A stretch of DNA of 64,000 nt, taken from JBEIHX01 sp040381075. GTDB lineage: Bacteria > Pseudomonadota > Alphaproteobacteria > Caulobacterales > Aquidulcibacteraceae. Within the stretch, counting starts at the first letter, position 1; each line of letters begins with the position of its first letter. Shown piece after piece: positions 33,885 to 42,652 of the stretch. Under the pieces are notes generated by a model that worked only from the letters and a program-made list of their open reading frames with translations, was not told the DNA's origin and made no database searches. A program made the position numbers and the translations under genes. The stretch spans positions 1-64,000 of the forward strand of contig JBEIHX010000003.1 of assembly GCA_040381075.1 (NCBI GenBank). The letters run 5' to 3'.

Positions 33885-33954
33885 GCGCGGGGCCTGACCG
33901 GTGAGCGGGTGGTTTGCCGGGTGGTTGCTGGGCTGCTGATTGGTGGCCAATGGG

Positions 33955-33987
33955 CGGCCACTGCTCGGCCACTGCTCGGCCACTGGC
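33955..33987. repeat. 11-bp tandem array, 3 copies, between rhlE and the GH5 gene
   Basis: CGGCCACTGCT is perfect at 33955 and 33966 and nearly so at 33977. A looser pair GGGTGGTTTGCC/GGGTGGTTGCTGG precedes it near 33907-33930. The array lies in the 135-bp convergent spacer. Confidence 0.85.
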
Positions 33988-34019
33988 GTCGGGGGCAGGG
34001 CCGGCGCCCAAGCGCCGGC

Positions 34020-35000
34020 TTAGCGCGTCAACGCGTCGAGGATCGGTGCGATCCATCGTTCACGGGTCAGGTCGTAGGCGGGAAATGCGCCTGCGAAGTC
34101 CCAGTAGCACCAGGCGATGGCGTGGCGTTCGGCAGAACGCCGCGTCGCCGCCGTCCAGGGCGCGCGTTGCGCTGTCTTGACGGTGCGCAGCACGCCGAAT
34201 TCGCCCAGCAGCAGAGGCATGCCGAGTGCGCGCGCCTTCGCGGCGGCCGCGGCCATGTCCGCATCAACCTTGGCGTAGGCCTGGCGCCCGCCCCACGTGG
34301 CGCCCAGCGGCGGCGCAAACTCACCCCACCACAGGCCCTGGTGGGTGAATTCGAACGGATCGTAATAGTGGAACGTCGCGATCAGATTGGTCGGATCCAG
34401 CCCCGTCAGGGCGTCAAGACCCTCGATCGATCCCCAACGGTCGCCGCTGACGACGATCTTGCGGGTGGGATTGGTGGCGCGGATGGTCGGCAGGACGGCG
34501 GCGTAGAAGTCGCGCAGGAGCTTTCCGCCCAGACGCCCGCGCGGCTCATTGATGACTTCGAAATACAGGCTTTCCGGTCGCGCCTTGTAGTGCTCCGCCA
34601 GTTGTCGCCAGATCGCGACAATGCGCGGCGTTTCGCGCGCCGGCTGGTCATGGATGCGGTCGACATGGTGGAGATCCAGCAGCACGATGAGGCGTTCGCG
34701 TTCTGCCCAGTCGAGGATGTCGTCGACACGCTGCAGCAGGCGCGGATCGATCCGGTAGTCGGGCCCCGGTCCCAGATGGTTGGTGACTGCAACCGGCAGG
34801 CGCACCGCGTCAAAGCCGGCGCTGCGGATTGTTGCAAGATCGCGCGCGCGAACGGCGTAGCCCCACTCGCCTTCGGCGGGCGCATCGAGCGCATTTCCGA
34901 GATTGATGCAGCTTTTGAAAGGCGCGGGCGCTGGATGCTCGGCCGCGATCGCGCTCAGCGCCATGAGACCCGCCAGGATCGCCGCCCACAACAACTTCAT
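34020..35000 (-). CDS. Glycoside hydrolase family 5 (cellulase-like), secreted
   Basis: A 326-residue precursor with signal peptide MKLLWAAILAGLMALSAIAA. The catalytic TIM-barrel has INLGNALDAP at strand 1, RLPV near 68, LDLHHV near 110, the acid/base Glu152 in YFEVINEP, HYYDPFEFTHQG near 211 and the nucleophile Glu267 in LLLGEFGV. These are the marks of GH5 endo-beta-glucanases and mannanases; the specificity cannot be fixed. It probably works in the periplasm or outside the cell. The ATG at 35000 begins the signal peptide. The gene lies 145 bp downstream of the PQQ-type dehydrogenase gene on the same strand. Confidence 0.92.
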   Translation of the reverse strand: MKLLWAAILAGLMALSAIAAEHPAPAPFKSCINLGNALDAPAEGEWGYAVRARDLATIRSAGFDAVRLPVAVTNHLGPGPDYRIDPRLLQRVDDILDWAERERLIVLLDLHHVDRIHDQPARETPRIVAIWRQLAEHYKARPESLYFEVINEPRGRLGGKLLRDFYAAVLPTIRATNPTRKIVVSGDRWGSIEGLDALTGLDPTNLIATFHYYDPFEFTHQGLWWGEFAPPLGATWGGRQAYAKVDADMAAAAAKARALGMPLLLGEFGVLRTVKTAQRAPWTAATRRSAERHAIAWCYWDFAGAFPAYDLTRERWIAPILDALTR

Positions 35001-35145
35001 CAACGCGATCGCCCCGCCATCCCACGCGCGCACGAAATCAGACCGGCGGCGCCGGTACAATCAGAAATCGCGTCGGATCAGGAGAAGCGCTGCGGATTGC
35101 GCGGCGGCCACCCCGGGCTGGCGCGCCGCTGGCTCACTGCGCGCC

Positions 35146-36885
35146 TCATCTGGCGGTGATGAGAAACTGCTCAAGGTTGCGCCGTTCGCCGGAAGTAAGC
35201 TGGGCCGCCGGCATGACAGAGCCGGGATAAAGGCCGCCAGGATTTGCAGCGAAGGCGGTGATCCGGCGCGCCGTCCAGCGCTCGCGCCGACCTGCGAGCG
35301 CATCTGAATACGCAAAGGCGGTCGCGCCGACAGTGCGTCCGACGACGCCTTTCAGGCTCGGGCCTGCGCCTGCGGCGTCCGTCAGGGTGTGGCAGCTCGC
35401 GCACTTCTCCTGAAAGACGGCAAGGCCGCGCATCGCCGCCGGACTGAGCGCTGCCGGGGCTGGCTGCGCAGATGGCGGCGCTCCTGCGTAAAAGCCGGCC
35501 ACGGCGCGCGCGCGCTCGTCCGGGGTCATGTCTTCAGACCGCGTCTGCTGGCGGCGCGGATCGAGGAAGGGCGGCGCGCCGTCCCGGTCCCCGTTGCGCA
35601 CCAGAATGACCTTGCCCTCATCCGTCATGGTGGCCAGGCGACCATCTGTGAGCTCAATGATGTCGCGCAGGCGATAGCCCTCAAAACGGATCGGCTCGTC
35701 GTAGACGACGCGTGATCCCTCCAGTCGCAGCCGGTGGATTGACTCCCCATAAAGCGAGGTCACCAGCAGATCGCCCGCCCACAGCGGGAATTGCCGCTCG
35801 CCGGCCTGGACAAGATTGGACACGCCGATCGAGGGGTTCCAGGCGAATGTCGGCGCCACACCGCCAGTGTGGCGGCCCTGGACCGGATTGCGCGTCCATG
35901 GCAGCGGCCCGTAGTCGGTGCCATAGGTATTGTCTGGCCAGCCAAAGTCGCCGCCTTCAACAATCTGGTTCAGTTCATCCCCGCCGCGCGGTCCGTGCTC
36001 CGTCTCCCAGATGCGCCCTTCGCGGTCGCGCAGCAGACCTTGCGGATTGCGGATGCCGATGGCGTAGGGGCGCGTTGCGCCGGTGGCCACGTCCACCTTG
36101 AGGATCTTGCCGAGCGTCACGGAAGGGTCCGCGGACAGCGCCGGATAGCCGCGCAATCCGATCCAGCCGTGGTCGCCGGTTGAGAACAGAACCTGGCGCG
36201 CGTTGAGCGGCACGATCCGCCCGCCGGAAAAATGTCCTTCAAAGGCGTGCTGATAGTCCGGCCCGTAGAAAGTGATGCACGGTTTGGCCTTCATCACGCG
36301 CTCGAACGGCCGCTCGAGCGTGATGCCGGGTCGGCTGGCGTCGATCACGCCCCGGCTCAACCACAACTCCATACACTGGTTTTCGGCGTCAAACCGGTGA
36401 TGGCCAACGAGCAGTTCGTAGCGCCCTGAGCCAAGCGGGGTGAGGCTGATGTCGGTGACGCGGACCCAGAAGTAGGAGAAGTTGTGCGCCTTGAACACCG
36501 GGTGCTGTTGCAGCGCGGCGAGGTTCATGTCGATCGAGAAGTCGAGCGCGCGCGCCGTTCCTGTGGCGTCGATCACGCCGAAGCCGCCATGACCGACCGC
36601 ATAGAGCAGCCGTCCGTCGGACAGTTCCCCAAGACCGCCGCCGCGCCCGTCCGCATTGGGAAGCTCGATCTCGCGATACTCGAGGCGCGCGAGCTGCGTT
36701 TCCTTCGGACGCCAGGCCCCTGCGTCAGAAGCCCGTTCGCCGGACCGCCATGCCTCGAGCGTCTGCCTGGCGCGATAGACGAAGTCGGTCTCGCTCGCCC
36801 AGCGCCCGGCAAAGGCCCCAGCGATGAAAACCCCTGCCCCGGCGGCCAGGAGTGCCAGAATGATCCAAAGACGTGCGCGCGGCAT
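35146..36885 (-). CDS. PQQ-type soluble glucose dehydrogenase-like protein fused to cytochrome c
   Basis: A 579-residue membrane-anchored or secreted protein (hydrophobic segment about 5-28). Residues about 80-440 form a six-bladed propeller of the GSDH/YliI type: VTDISLTPLGSGRYELLVGHHRF, STGDHGWIG, LKVDVATGATRPYAIGIRNPQGLLRD and TEHGPRGGDELN. The C-terminal about 100 residues are a class I cytochrome c with heme site CASCH (495-499) and axial Met558 in GSVMPA. Substrate electrons could thus pass directly to a heme. The ATG at 36885 is used; a GTG two codons earlier is possible. PQQ synthesis genes are not in the window. Confidence 0.88.
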   Translation of the reverse strand: MPRARLWIILALLAAGAGVFIAGAFAGRWASETDFVYRARQTLEAWRSGERASDAGAWRPKETQLARLEYREIELPNADGRGGGLGELSDGRLLYAVGHGGFGVIDATGTARALDFSIDMNLAALQQHPVFKAHNFSYFWVRVTDISLTPLGSGRYELLVGHHRFDAENQCMELWLSRGVIDASRPGITLERPFERVMKAKPCITFYGPDYQHAFEGHFSGGRIVPLNARQVLFSTGDHGWIGLRGYPALSADPSVTLGKILKVDVATGATRPYAIGIRNPQGLLRDREGRIWETEHGPRGGDELNQIVEGGDFGWPDNTYGTDYGPLPWTRNPVQGRHTGGVAPTFAWNPSIGVSNLVQAGERQFPLWAGDLLVTSLYGESIHRLRLEGSRVVYDEPIRFEGYRLRDIIELTDGRLATMTDEGKVILVRNGDRDGAPPFLDPRRQQTRSEDMTPDERARAVAGFYAGAPPSAQPAPAALSPAAMRGLAVFQEKCASCHTLTDAAGAGPSLKGVVGRTVGATAFAYSDALAGRRERWTARRITAFAANPGGLYPGSVMPAAQLTSGERRNLEQFLITAR

Positions 36886-37090
36886 GATCACGTTGTGACA
36901 CCGTCAAGCTGGAAGACCGGAATACCACGTGTGTTGCAGGAAGCTCGCCAGATCCCGATTGAGGGAGCCGCGGCCTTCGCGCTGGATGTCAGTTTCACTG
37001 ATACGACTTCGAAGTTTTGCTCCCTTGGTGAATTTCCGCACCGGTCCTAGGTGTCAGGTCGGTGGCGACACGAACATGTGGCGAGGCGTG

Positions 37091-37408
37091 ATGCAGGTAT
37101 TGACCGCCAACCGGCTGAGCGACGGCGCGGTGGTTTACTGGGCCGGCGATGGTGCATGGAGCAGGCGGATCGAGCAGGCTCTGGCGCTGGACGCAGCGCA
37201 GGCGGCGTCGGCGATGGCGTGGGCGCTCGGGGACGACCGCGTTGTGGTCGCGCCCTATTTCGTTGCGCTTGCCGGTGCTGCAACGCCCGATGCACGGGTG
37301 CGCACCCGCGAGACCCTGCGCGCGCGCGGACCGTCCGTCCGGGTTGACTACCGCACGCCAGCGCATGCGGATGCACGGCGTCTGGGGGCGGGCCATGTAC
37401 CGGTATGA
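37091..37408 (+). CDS. DUF2849 protein, sulfite reduction operon
   Basis: A 105-residue protein whose start, MQVLTANRLSDGAVVYWAGDGAW, and middle, ALGDDRVVVAPYFVAL, match the small DUF2849 family that in alphaproteobacteria is almost always encoded just before cysI. The function is unknown, but the location argues for a part in sulfite reductase assembly or electron transfer. The 3' end overlaps cysI by 14 bp. The upstream spacer (36886-37090) contains the short inverted repeat GTGTC/GACAC (37051-37071), a possible operator. Confidence 0.8.
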   Translation: MQVLTANRLSDGAVVYWAGDGAWSRRIEQALALDAAQAASAMAWALGDDRVVVAPYFVALAGAATPDARVRTRETLRARGPSVRVDYRTPAHADARRLGAGHVPV

Positions 37409-39059
37409 CGAGTTTGATGCAGCTTTCGTGCGCGCCCGCGCCGCGGAATTCCGCGACCAGGTTGCGCGCCGGCTCGCGGGAGAGCTGAGCGAGGAGCAGT
37501 TCAAGCCGCTGCGCCTGATGAATGGACTCTATCTGCAGCTTCACGCCTACATGCTGCGCGTCGCCATCCCTTATGGAGTCCTGTCGTCGCGCCAGTTGCG
37601 CAGGCTCGCGCGCATCGCACGGGTCTATGACCGCGGCTACGGGCATTTTACGACCCGTCAGAACATCCAGTTCAACTGGCCGCGCCTTGCCGATGCGCCT
37701 GACATCCTGGATGAGCTTGCCGAAGTCGACATGCACGCCATCCAGACGTCCGGCAATTGCGTCCGAAATGTCACATCCGATCACTGGGCGGGCGCGGCGC
37801 CTGATGAGGTCGCCGATCCGCGCGTGTGGGCAGAGGCGTTGCGCCAGTGGAGCACGCGGCATCCTGAATTCTCGTTCCTGCCCCGCAAGTTCAAGATCGC
37901 CATCACCGGCGCAGCCCATGACCGCGCCGCCGTACAGGCCCATGACATTGGACTGCATCTCCACAGCGGATCCGATGGCCGGGTGATGGCGCGGGTCTAT
38001 GTCGGCGGCGGGCAGGGCCGCACACCCTTCATCGCGGCTCTGGTGCGCGATCATCTTCCGGCTGAAGAGATGTTCAGCTATATCGAAGCCGTGCTGCGGG
38101 TCTACAATCGCCACGGCCGGCGCGACAACATTTACAAGGCGCGCATCAAGATCCTGGTCGCAGCGCTTGGCGTCGACGCCTTTGCGCGCGAGGTCGAGGA
38201 CGAATTTCAGGCGACGCGTCGCGAGGCGCCCGGTCCGCCGTCAGAGGAAATCGAGCGGATAGCAGCTCATTTCGGCCCGCCGCCATTTCTCGATGCGCCC
38301 GCACGCAGTTCCAGTTTCGAGCAGGCGAGGCTGGACAACAAGCGGTTCGCGCGATGGGCGCGCACCAATACGCATCCCCACCGCGCCCCAGGCTACGCAA
38401 TCGTCACGGTGAGCCTCAAGCCGATTTCGCGCGACATGGCGCCTGGCGACGCAACGGCTGATCAGATGGACGTGGTGGCTGATCTCGCGCAGCGCTTCTC
38501 CTTCGATGAGGCGCGGGTCAGTCACGAGCAAAACCTTGTTCTGCCGCATGTCCGGCTCGATGATTTGCCCGCTGTATGGCGCGCCCTTGATGAAGCGTCC
38601 CTGGCGACGCCCAATCATGGTCTGGTGTCGGACATCATCGCATGTCCTGGCCTGGATTACTGCGACCTCGCCAATGCCCGCTCTATCCCGCTTGCCCAGG
38701 CGATCGCAGAAAGGTTCGATGATCTTGACGCACAGGAGAGCATTGGTGAGCTGAAGATCAAGATCTCCGGCTGCATCAATGCCTGCGGCCATCATCACGT
38801 CGGTCACATCGGTATTCTTGGCGTCGACAAGCGTGGTGGGGAGTTCTACCAGATCCTCCTGGGCGGGCGCGCCGATGAACGCGCGGCCCTTGGCGTGATC
38901 GCAGGCAAGGGTCTTGCCGGCGAGGCGATCCCGGACGCGATTGAGCGCGTTGTGACATTTTATCTCGGGGTTCGCCGCGATGAGCGCGAGCGCTTCATCG
39001 ACGCGCTCGAGCGGCTCGGGCCAGAGCCGTTTGAGGAGGCGCTCTATGCGTCCGTCTAG
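37395..39059 (+). CDS. cysI: Sulfite (or nitrite) reductase hemoprotein, CysI type
   Basis: The 554-residue enzyme reduces sulfite to sulfide with six electrons using coupled siroheme and a 4Fe-4S cluster. The cluster ligands are Cys417, Cys423 (CPGLDYC) and Cys460, Cys464 (CINAC), with two ferredoxin-like half-domains (HFTTRQNIQFNWP in the first, VSHEQNLVLPHVRL in the second). Neighbours DUF2849, DUF934 and a ferredoxin reductase support sulfite rather than nitrite as substrate. The start at 37395 (MYRYDEFDAAF) overlaps DUF2849 by 14 bp, and the DUF934 start overlaps its end by 14 bp. Confidence 0.93.
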   Translation: MYRYDEFDAAFVRARAAEFRDQVARRLAGELSEEQFKPLRLMNGLYLQLHAYMLRVAIPYGVLSSRQLRRLARIARVYDRGYGHFTTRQNIQFNWPRLADAPDILDELAEVDMHAIQTSGNCVRNVTSDHWAGAAPDEVADPRVWAEALRQWSTRHPEFSFLPRKFKIAITGAAHDRAAVQAHDIGLHLHSGSDGRVMARVYVGGGQGRTPFIAALVRDHLPAEEMFSYIEAVLRVYNRHGRRDNIYKARIKILVAALGVDAFAREVEDEFQATRREAPGPPSEEIERIAAHFGPPPFLDAPARSSSFEQARLDNKRFARWARTNTHPHRAPGYAIVTVSLKPISRDMAPGDATADQMDVVADLAQRFSFDEARVSHEQNLVLPHVRLDDLPAVWRALDEASLATPNHGLVSDIIACPGLDYCDLANARSIPLAQAIAERFDDLDAQESIGELKIKISGCINACGHHHVGHIGILGVDKRGGEFYQILLGGRADERAALGVIAGKGLAGEAIPDAIERVVTFYLGVRRDERERFIDALERLGPEPFEEALYASV

Positions 39060-39636
39060 CCCTGCCGCGCCGCGCCGTGCGGCGCCTTCCACCCTGGTGG
39101 GACCGGTCGCCCCGATCCTGGCCGACGCCTGGATTGATCTTGCCGACAACGCCCGCGCCGCCTGCGGGCATGCTGGCGGGGTGAACGGCGCGGATGACAT
39201 GCAGGGGCTTCTTCCAGCGGGCGACATCATCGTTGAACTGGCGCGGCTTGCCAGCGTTCCGGCTGAGCGGCCTGGCCGGCTTGGCGTGCGCCTGAGGGGT
39301 GATGCGCACCTTGAGGCGGCGCTCGCGCACCTCCCGCGGCTCGGGCTGATCGCTGTGGAGTTTTCGACCTTTCGCGACGGTCGTGGGTACAGCCTGGCGC
39401 GGCTCCTGCGCCAGCGCCATGGTTTTGCCGGCGATCTTCGGGCGGTCGGCGACGTGCTGCGCGATCAGCTCGACCTGATGTGGCGCTGCGGCTTCACCAG
39501 TGCGCTGCTGCGCGACAGGGATCCGTTGGCGGCGCTGGCCTTCGCGCGCGGGCTGCATCGCGCGCCCTATCAGCCCGGGGCGGATGCGACAACGCCGATC
39601 TGGACACTGCGGCGCGCCGCGGCCACAAGGGCGTGA
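39046..39636 (+). CDS. DUF934 protein, sulfite reduction operon
   Basis: A 196-residue protein. The conserved DUF934 block is in the C-terminal part: LGLIAVEFSTFRDGRGYSLARLLRQRHGFAGDLRAVGDVLRDQLDLMWRCGFTSALLRD. The family is annotated only by its constant association with CysI and CysH and is thought to support sulfite reduction. The N-terminal 30 residues (SSPAAPRRAAPS) are low in complexity. The ATG at 39046 overlaps cysI by 14 bp. The next gene, fpr, follows after 21 bp. Confidence 0.85.
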   Translation: MRPSSPAAPRRAAPSTLVGPVAPILADAWIDLADNARAACGHAGGVNGADDMQGLLPAGDIIVELARLASVPAERPGRLGVRLRGDAHLEAALAHLPRLGLIAVEFSTFRDGRGYSLARLLRQRHGFAGDLRAVGDVLRDQLDLMWRCGFTSALLRDRDPLAALAFARGLHRAPYQPGADATTPIWTLRRAAATRA

Positions 39637-39657
39637 GACTGACGCCGGGGCGCATGT

Positions 39658-40482
39658 GTGGCTGAACTGAACCTCATGGAACCTGTCAGCTGGGAAAATT
39701 TTATCCCGGCCGCCAACGGACCGGGTGTGGAGAGCGTGCTGGCGGTGCGCCATTTCACAGACCGCCTGTTTTCGTTCCGCACAACCCGCCCGCAGAGCTT
39801 TCGCTTCCGCTCGGGAGAGTTCGTGATGATCGGTCTGCCCGTTGGCGGCAAGGCGCTGTTGCGCGCCTATTCGATCGCCAGTCCCGCCTGGGATGACGAA
39901 CTCGAATTCTATTCGATCAAGGTTCCTGGGGGGCCGCTGACGTCACGCCTGTCGCTGATCCAGCCCGGAGACAGGGTCCTGCTCGGTCGCAAACCGACGG
40001 GCACGCTGGTGCTTGACGCTCTGACCCCGGGCCGGCGGCTTTATCTCGTCGCGACCGGGACCGGCATTGCTCCGTTCGCCAGCCTCGTGCGTGACCCGGA
40101 CACCTATGCGCAGTTTGAGAGCGTCATCCTGGTGCAGACGTGCCGTTTGGCCGCCGAGCTCGACTACGGGTTTGATCTCATCGCCCGGACCCGAGAGGAC
40201 CCTCTCGTCGGCGAGGCGGCGTGCGCGAAGCTGGTGCATGTGGCGAGCGCAACCCGGCAGGATTTCCCGCTGCAGGGGCGTATCACGGACCTGATCGACA
40301 GCGGCGATCTGTTCCGCCGGTTTGGGGCGCCGCCGCTCGATCCTGCGGTGGATCGGGCCATGCTGTGCGGCTCAATGGCGATGATCCAGGACGTCAAGCA
40401 GCGGCTGGAAGCGGCTGGCCTGCGGGAAGGCTCCAACGCAGCCCCAGGTGACTATGTGATCGAACGCGCCTTTGTCGGCTGA
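39658..40482 (+). CDS. fpr: Ferredoxin-NADP reductase
   Basis: A 274-residue FAD enzyme that passes electrons between NADPH and ferredoxin. The FAD motif is RAYSIASP (about 71-78), the NADP motif is VATGTGIAPFASLVRDP, and the CGSMAMIQD segment closes the nucleotide site; the C-terminus YVIERAFVG is typical of the bacterial subclass. The position directly after cysI and DUF934 suggests that it feeds electrons to the sulfite reductase. The start is either GTG at 39658 or ATG at 39676; neither has a strong ribosome site. Confidence 0.92.
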   Translation: MAELNLMEPVSWENFIPAANGPGVESVLAVRHFTDRLFSFRTTRPQSFRFRSGEFVMIGLPVGGKALLRAYSIASPAWDDELEFYSIKVPGGPLTSRLSLIQPGDRVLLGRKPTGTLVLDALTPGRRLYLVATGTGIAPFASLVRDPDTYAQFESVILVQTCRLAAELDYGFDLIARTREDPLVGEAACAKLVHVASATRQDFPLQGRITDLIDSGDLFRRFGAPPLDPAVDRAMLCGSMAMIQDVKQRLEAAGLREGSNAAPGDYVIERAFVG

Positions 40483-40588
40483 GACAGCGCTGGCAGCTGG
40501 CCTGCAGGCGTCAGCTCTGTGAGCTGCGCCTGTATGCTCAAGGGGGCGAGCGCGCATGGCGGCGTTGACCCGGCGCTGACCTCTGCGC

Positions 40589-40680
40589 GTCATGGGGCGC
40601 TTGAGGGGGCGCTTGAGGGGGCGCGTGATGCGGCGCGTGATGCGGCGCGCGATGCGGCGCGCGATGCGGCGCTCGGGGGG
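40589..40680. repeat. 12-bp tandem array, about 7 copies, two variants
   Basis: The left part has about two and a half copies of GGGGGCGCTTGA and the right part four copies of TGCGGCGCGTGA or TGCGGCGCGCGA with the same 12-bp phase. The unit length is a multiple of 3, so a frame through it encodes four-residue repeats, but no gene is supported. Confidence 0.9.
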
Positions 40681-40972
40681 GCGCAGGGTTGCAGCCGCTG
40701 GCCGCCGTGGTCGCAGCCACGGACAGCCGGGCTGGGGTTCTGACCCTGGCGGGCGCCGGGGACCTGCTCGCGATGCCTGCGGTCACCAGGGCGGGCGCAG
40801 CCGGCCCATGCAGCGCCGGCGCAGGATTGTGCTTCACGTTGGCAGTCGTGTGGCGTGGATCCTCCGCTGCCCGGTCCCTGTCGATGCCCGCTCTTCTGTA
40901 TCTGGGGAGCGGTTGGCGGCGCATGCTGACGATGGGCCGGCGGGCGATCTTGCGTGGATCGCAGGCGTTGCC

Positions 40973-41002
40973 GTCCGCCCTCGCCCCGTCCGCCCTCGCC
41001 CC
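40973..41002. repeat. 15-bp tandem duplication
   Basis: GTCCGCCCTCGCCCC occurs twice without interruption (40973-40987 and 40988-41002), followed by the partial copy GGTCGCC. It lies 58 bp from the stop of the ABC ATPase gene. Confidence 0.85.
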
Positions 41003-41060
41003 GGTCGCCGCCACGACCGTCGCCGGATCAGGGCGCTGGCGGAGCGCATGCTGCGCCCCG

Positions 41061-41864
41061 TCAATCCTCTCTGAGAGGTTTGGTTTCAGCGGCCTCACCA
41101 GGCGGGATCGCCCCTGCAGCCGGCTGGCGAAACAGGTGATCCAGGATGCGGCCCTCGATGGCGGCGAGCGCGGCGTCGCCGCGGTGGCGCGGCCTCGGCA
41201 GATCGACCGCCAGGTCAAGCGCCACGCCGCGGTCTTCGATCAGCAGCACCCGGTCGCCAAGCGCAACAGCCTCGCTGACGTCGTGCGTCACCAGCAGGGC
41301 GGTGAAGCCTTGCGCGCGCCAGACCTGTTCGATGAGGCTCTGCATTTCAATGCGGGTGAGCGCATCCAGCGCCCCGAGCGGCTCATCGAGGGCCAAGAGG
41401 CGGGGTTTAGACACGAGCGCGCGGGCGAGCGCAACGCGCTGGCGCTGTCCGCCGGACAACTGCGCCGGCCAATCGGCGCCCCGCGCTCCGAGCCCGACCC
41501 GCGTCAGCGCCTCAAGCGCCGCCGGGTCCCCGCGGGCCGCCCGGGGACCGAGTCCGACCTCGACGTTTTGGGCCACTCTGGCCCAGGGAAGGAGCCTTGG
41601 CTCCTGGAAGACGATGCGCGCCTCGCCCGTCTCAAGCGCAGGCGAGGCGATCGTCCCGGCGCTTGGCGTTTCCAGGCCGATGAGCAGGCGCAGCAGGGTC
41701 GATTTTCCGCAGCCGGATTTTCCGACAATGGACACGAAGGCGCCTGGCGCGATATCGAGGTTGATGTTGTCGAGCACCGTGTTGGCGGCGAAGTTCTTGC
41801 GCAGACCGACGGCCGAGATTGCGGCGCCGCCCGTGCGGTCTGGGATGTCGGCGTTGACCATCAT
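41061..41864 (-). CDS. ABC transporter ATP-binding protein, nitrate/sulfonate/taurine type
   Basis: A 267-residue ATPase of the SsuB/TauB/NrtD group: Walker A GKSGCGKST near 48-56, Q-loop in ARIVFQEPRLLPW (the WARVAQNVEVGL stretch is typical), signature LSGGQRQR, Walker B LLALDEPLGALD and switch His in LLVTHD. It would energise import of an organosulfur or nitrogen compound, which fits the sulfite reduction genes nearby. It follows the permease gene by 8 bp. A C-terminal extension of about 30 residues has no known role. No substrate-binding protein gene is adjacent. Confidence 0.92.
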   Translation of the reverse strand: MMVNADIPDRTGGAAISAVGLRKNFAANTVLDNINLDIAPGAFVSIVGKSGCGKSTLLRLLIGLETPSAGTIASPALETGEARIVFQEPRLLPWARVAQNVEVGLGPRAARGDPAALEALTRVGLGARGADWPAQLSGGQRQRVALARALVSKPRLLALDEPLGALDALTRIEMQSLIEQVWRAQGFTALLVTHDVSEAVALGDRVLLIEDRGVALDLAVDLPRPRHRGDAALAAIEGRILDHLFRQPAAGAIPPGEAAETKPLRED

Positions 41865-41872
41865 GAATCCGA

Positions 41873-42652
41873 TCAGGCTTTGGCGTAGGCTGGGTTCCAG
41901 GAGAGGAAGGCGCGTTCAAGCAGGCGGGTGGCGGAGTCTGCGAGCTTGCCCAGCAGCGCGTAGATCACGATGGAGAGAACGATCACGTCTGTCTGCATGA
42001 ATTCGCGCGCCTGCATGGCCATGTGGCCGATGCCTGAATTGGCCGCGATGGTCTCAGCCACGATCAGCGTCAGCCACATGATGCCGAGTGCGTAGCGCAG
42101 GCCCACAAAGATCGAGGGCAACGCGCCAGGCAGGATCACCCTGGCGAACAGCGCCGCCGGCGTCATGCCATAGACACGCCCCATTTCCACGAGCTGGGGG
42201 TCGACATTGCGGATGCCGTGCAGGGTGTTCAGATAGATGGGGAAGAACACCCCGAGCGCGACCAGAAACACGCGCGCGCTCTCCTCGATCCCGAACCAGA
42301 CGATGACCAGCGGGATCAGGGCCAGGTGGGGCACGTTGCGGATCATCTGAAGCGTCGGGTCGAGCAGTGTCTCGCCCAGCCGCGACAGCCCGTTCATCAG
42401 ACCGAGTGCGAAGCCGATCGCCCCGCCGATCAGCAGCCCTGCGACGGCCCGCAGGAAGCTCACCGCGAGGTTTTGCTGCAGGTCGCCTGACTGGACCAGT
42501 CGAAGGCCGGCCTCAGCTACGGCGCTTGGCGCCGGCAGCACGCGCGCCGGCAGGAGGCCGGCGGATGCGCTGATCTGCCAGAGGGCCACGAGTCCGAGCG
42601 GCATGAGCCATGGCAGGGCCGCTGCCAGCGGCGATGGTTTGTCGGCGGTCAT
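41873..42652 (-). CDS. ABC transporter permease, nitrate/sulfonate/taurine type
   Basis: A 259-residue inner membrane protein with about six membrane segments (from 12 to 245) and the cytoplasmic EAA loop VEMGRVYGMTPAALFARVILPGALPSIFVGLRYALGIMW, as in SsuC and TauC. The ATG at 42652 gives the family length; 20 more codons are open upstream. It begins a two-gene operon with the ATPase. Without a binding protein nearby, the ligand is uncertain; an alkanesulfonate would fit the sulfur genes just upstream, which is inference. Confidence 0.92.
   Translation of the reverse strand: MTADKPSPLAAALPWLMPLGLVALWQISASAGLLPARVLPAPSAVAEAGLRLVQSGDLQQNLAVSFLRAVAGLLIGGAIGFALGLMNGLSRLGETLLDPTLQMIRNVPHLALIPLVIVWFGIEESARVFLVALGVFFPIYLNTLHGIRNVDPQLVEMGRVYGMTPAALFARVILPGALPSIFVGLRYALGIMWLTLIVAETIAANSGIGHMAMQAREFMQTDVIVLSIVIYALLGKLADSATRLLERAFLSWNPAYAKA

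Larger units (their letters stand above)
40483..41060. other. Convergent spacer between fpr and the ABC importer genes
   Basis: These 578 bp have no supported gene. Open frames on both strands are driven by the 12-bp array (EGAL, RDAA repeats). Two tandem arrays lie at 40589-40680 and 40973-41002; the rest shows nothing recognisable. Confidence 0.45.

Noticed and set aside
37051..37071. Inverted repeat before DUF2849-cysI as a defined sulfur regulator site
   Set aside because: The 5-bp arms are too short to separate from chance and do not match a site I can name with confidence.
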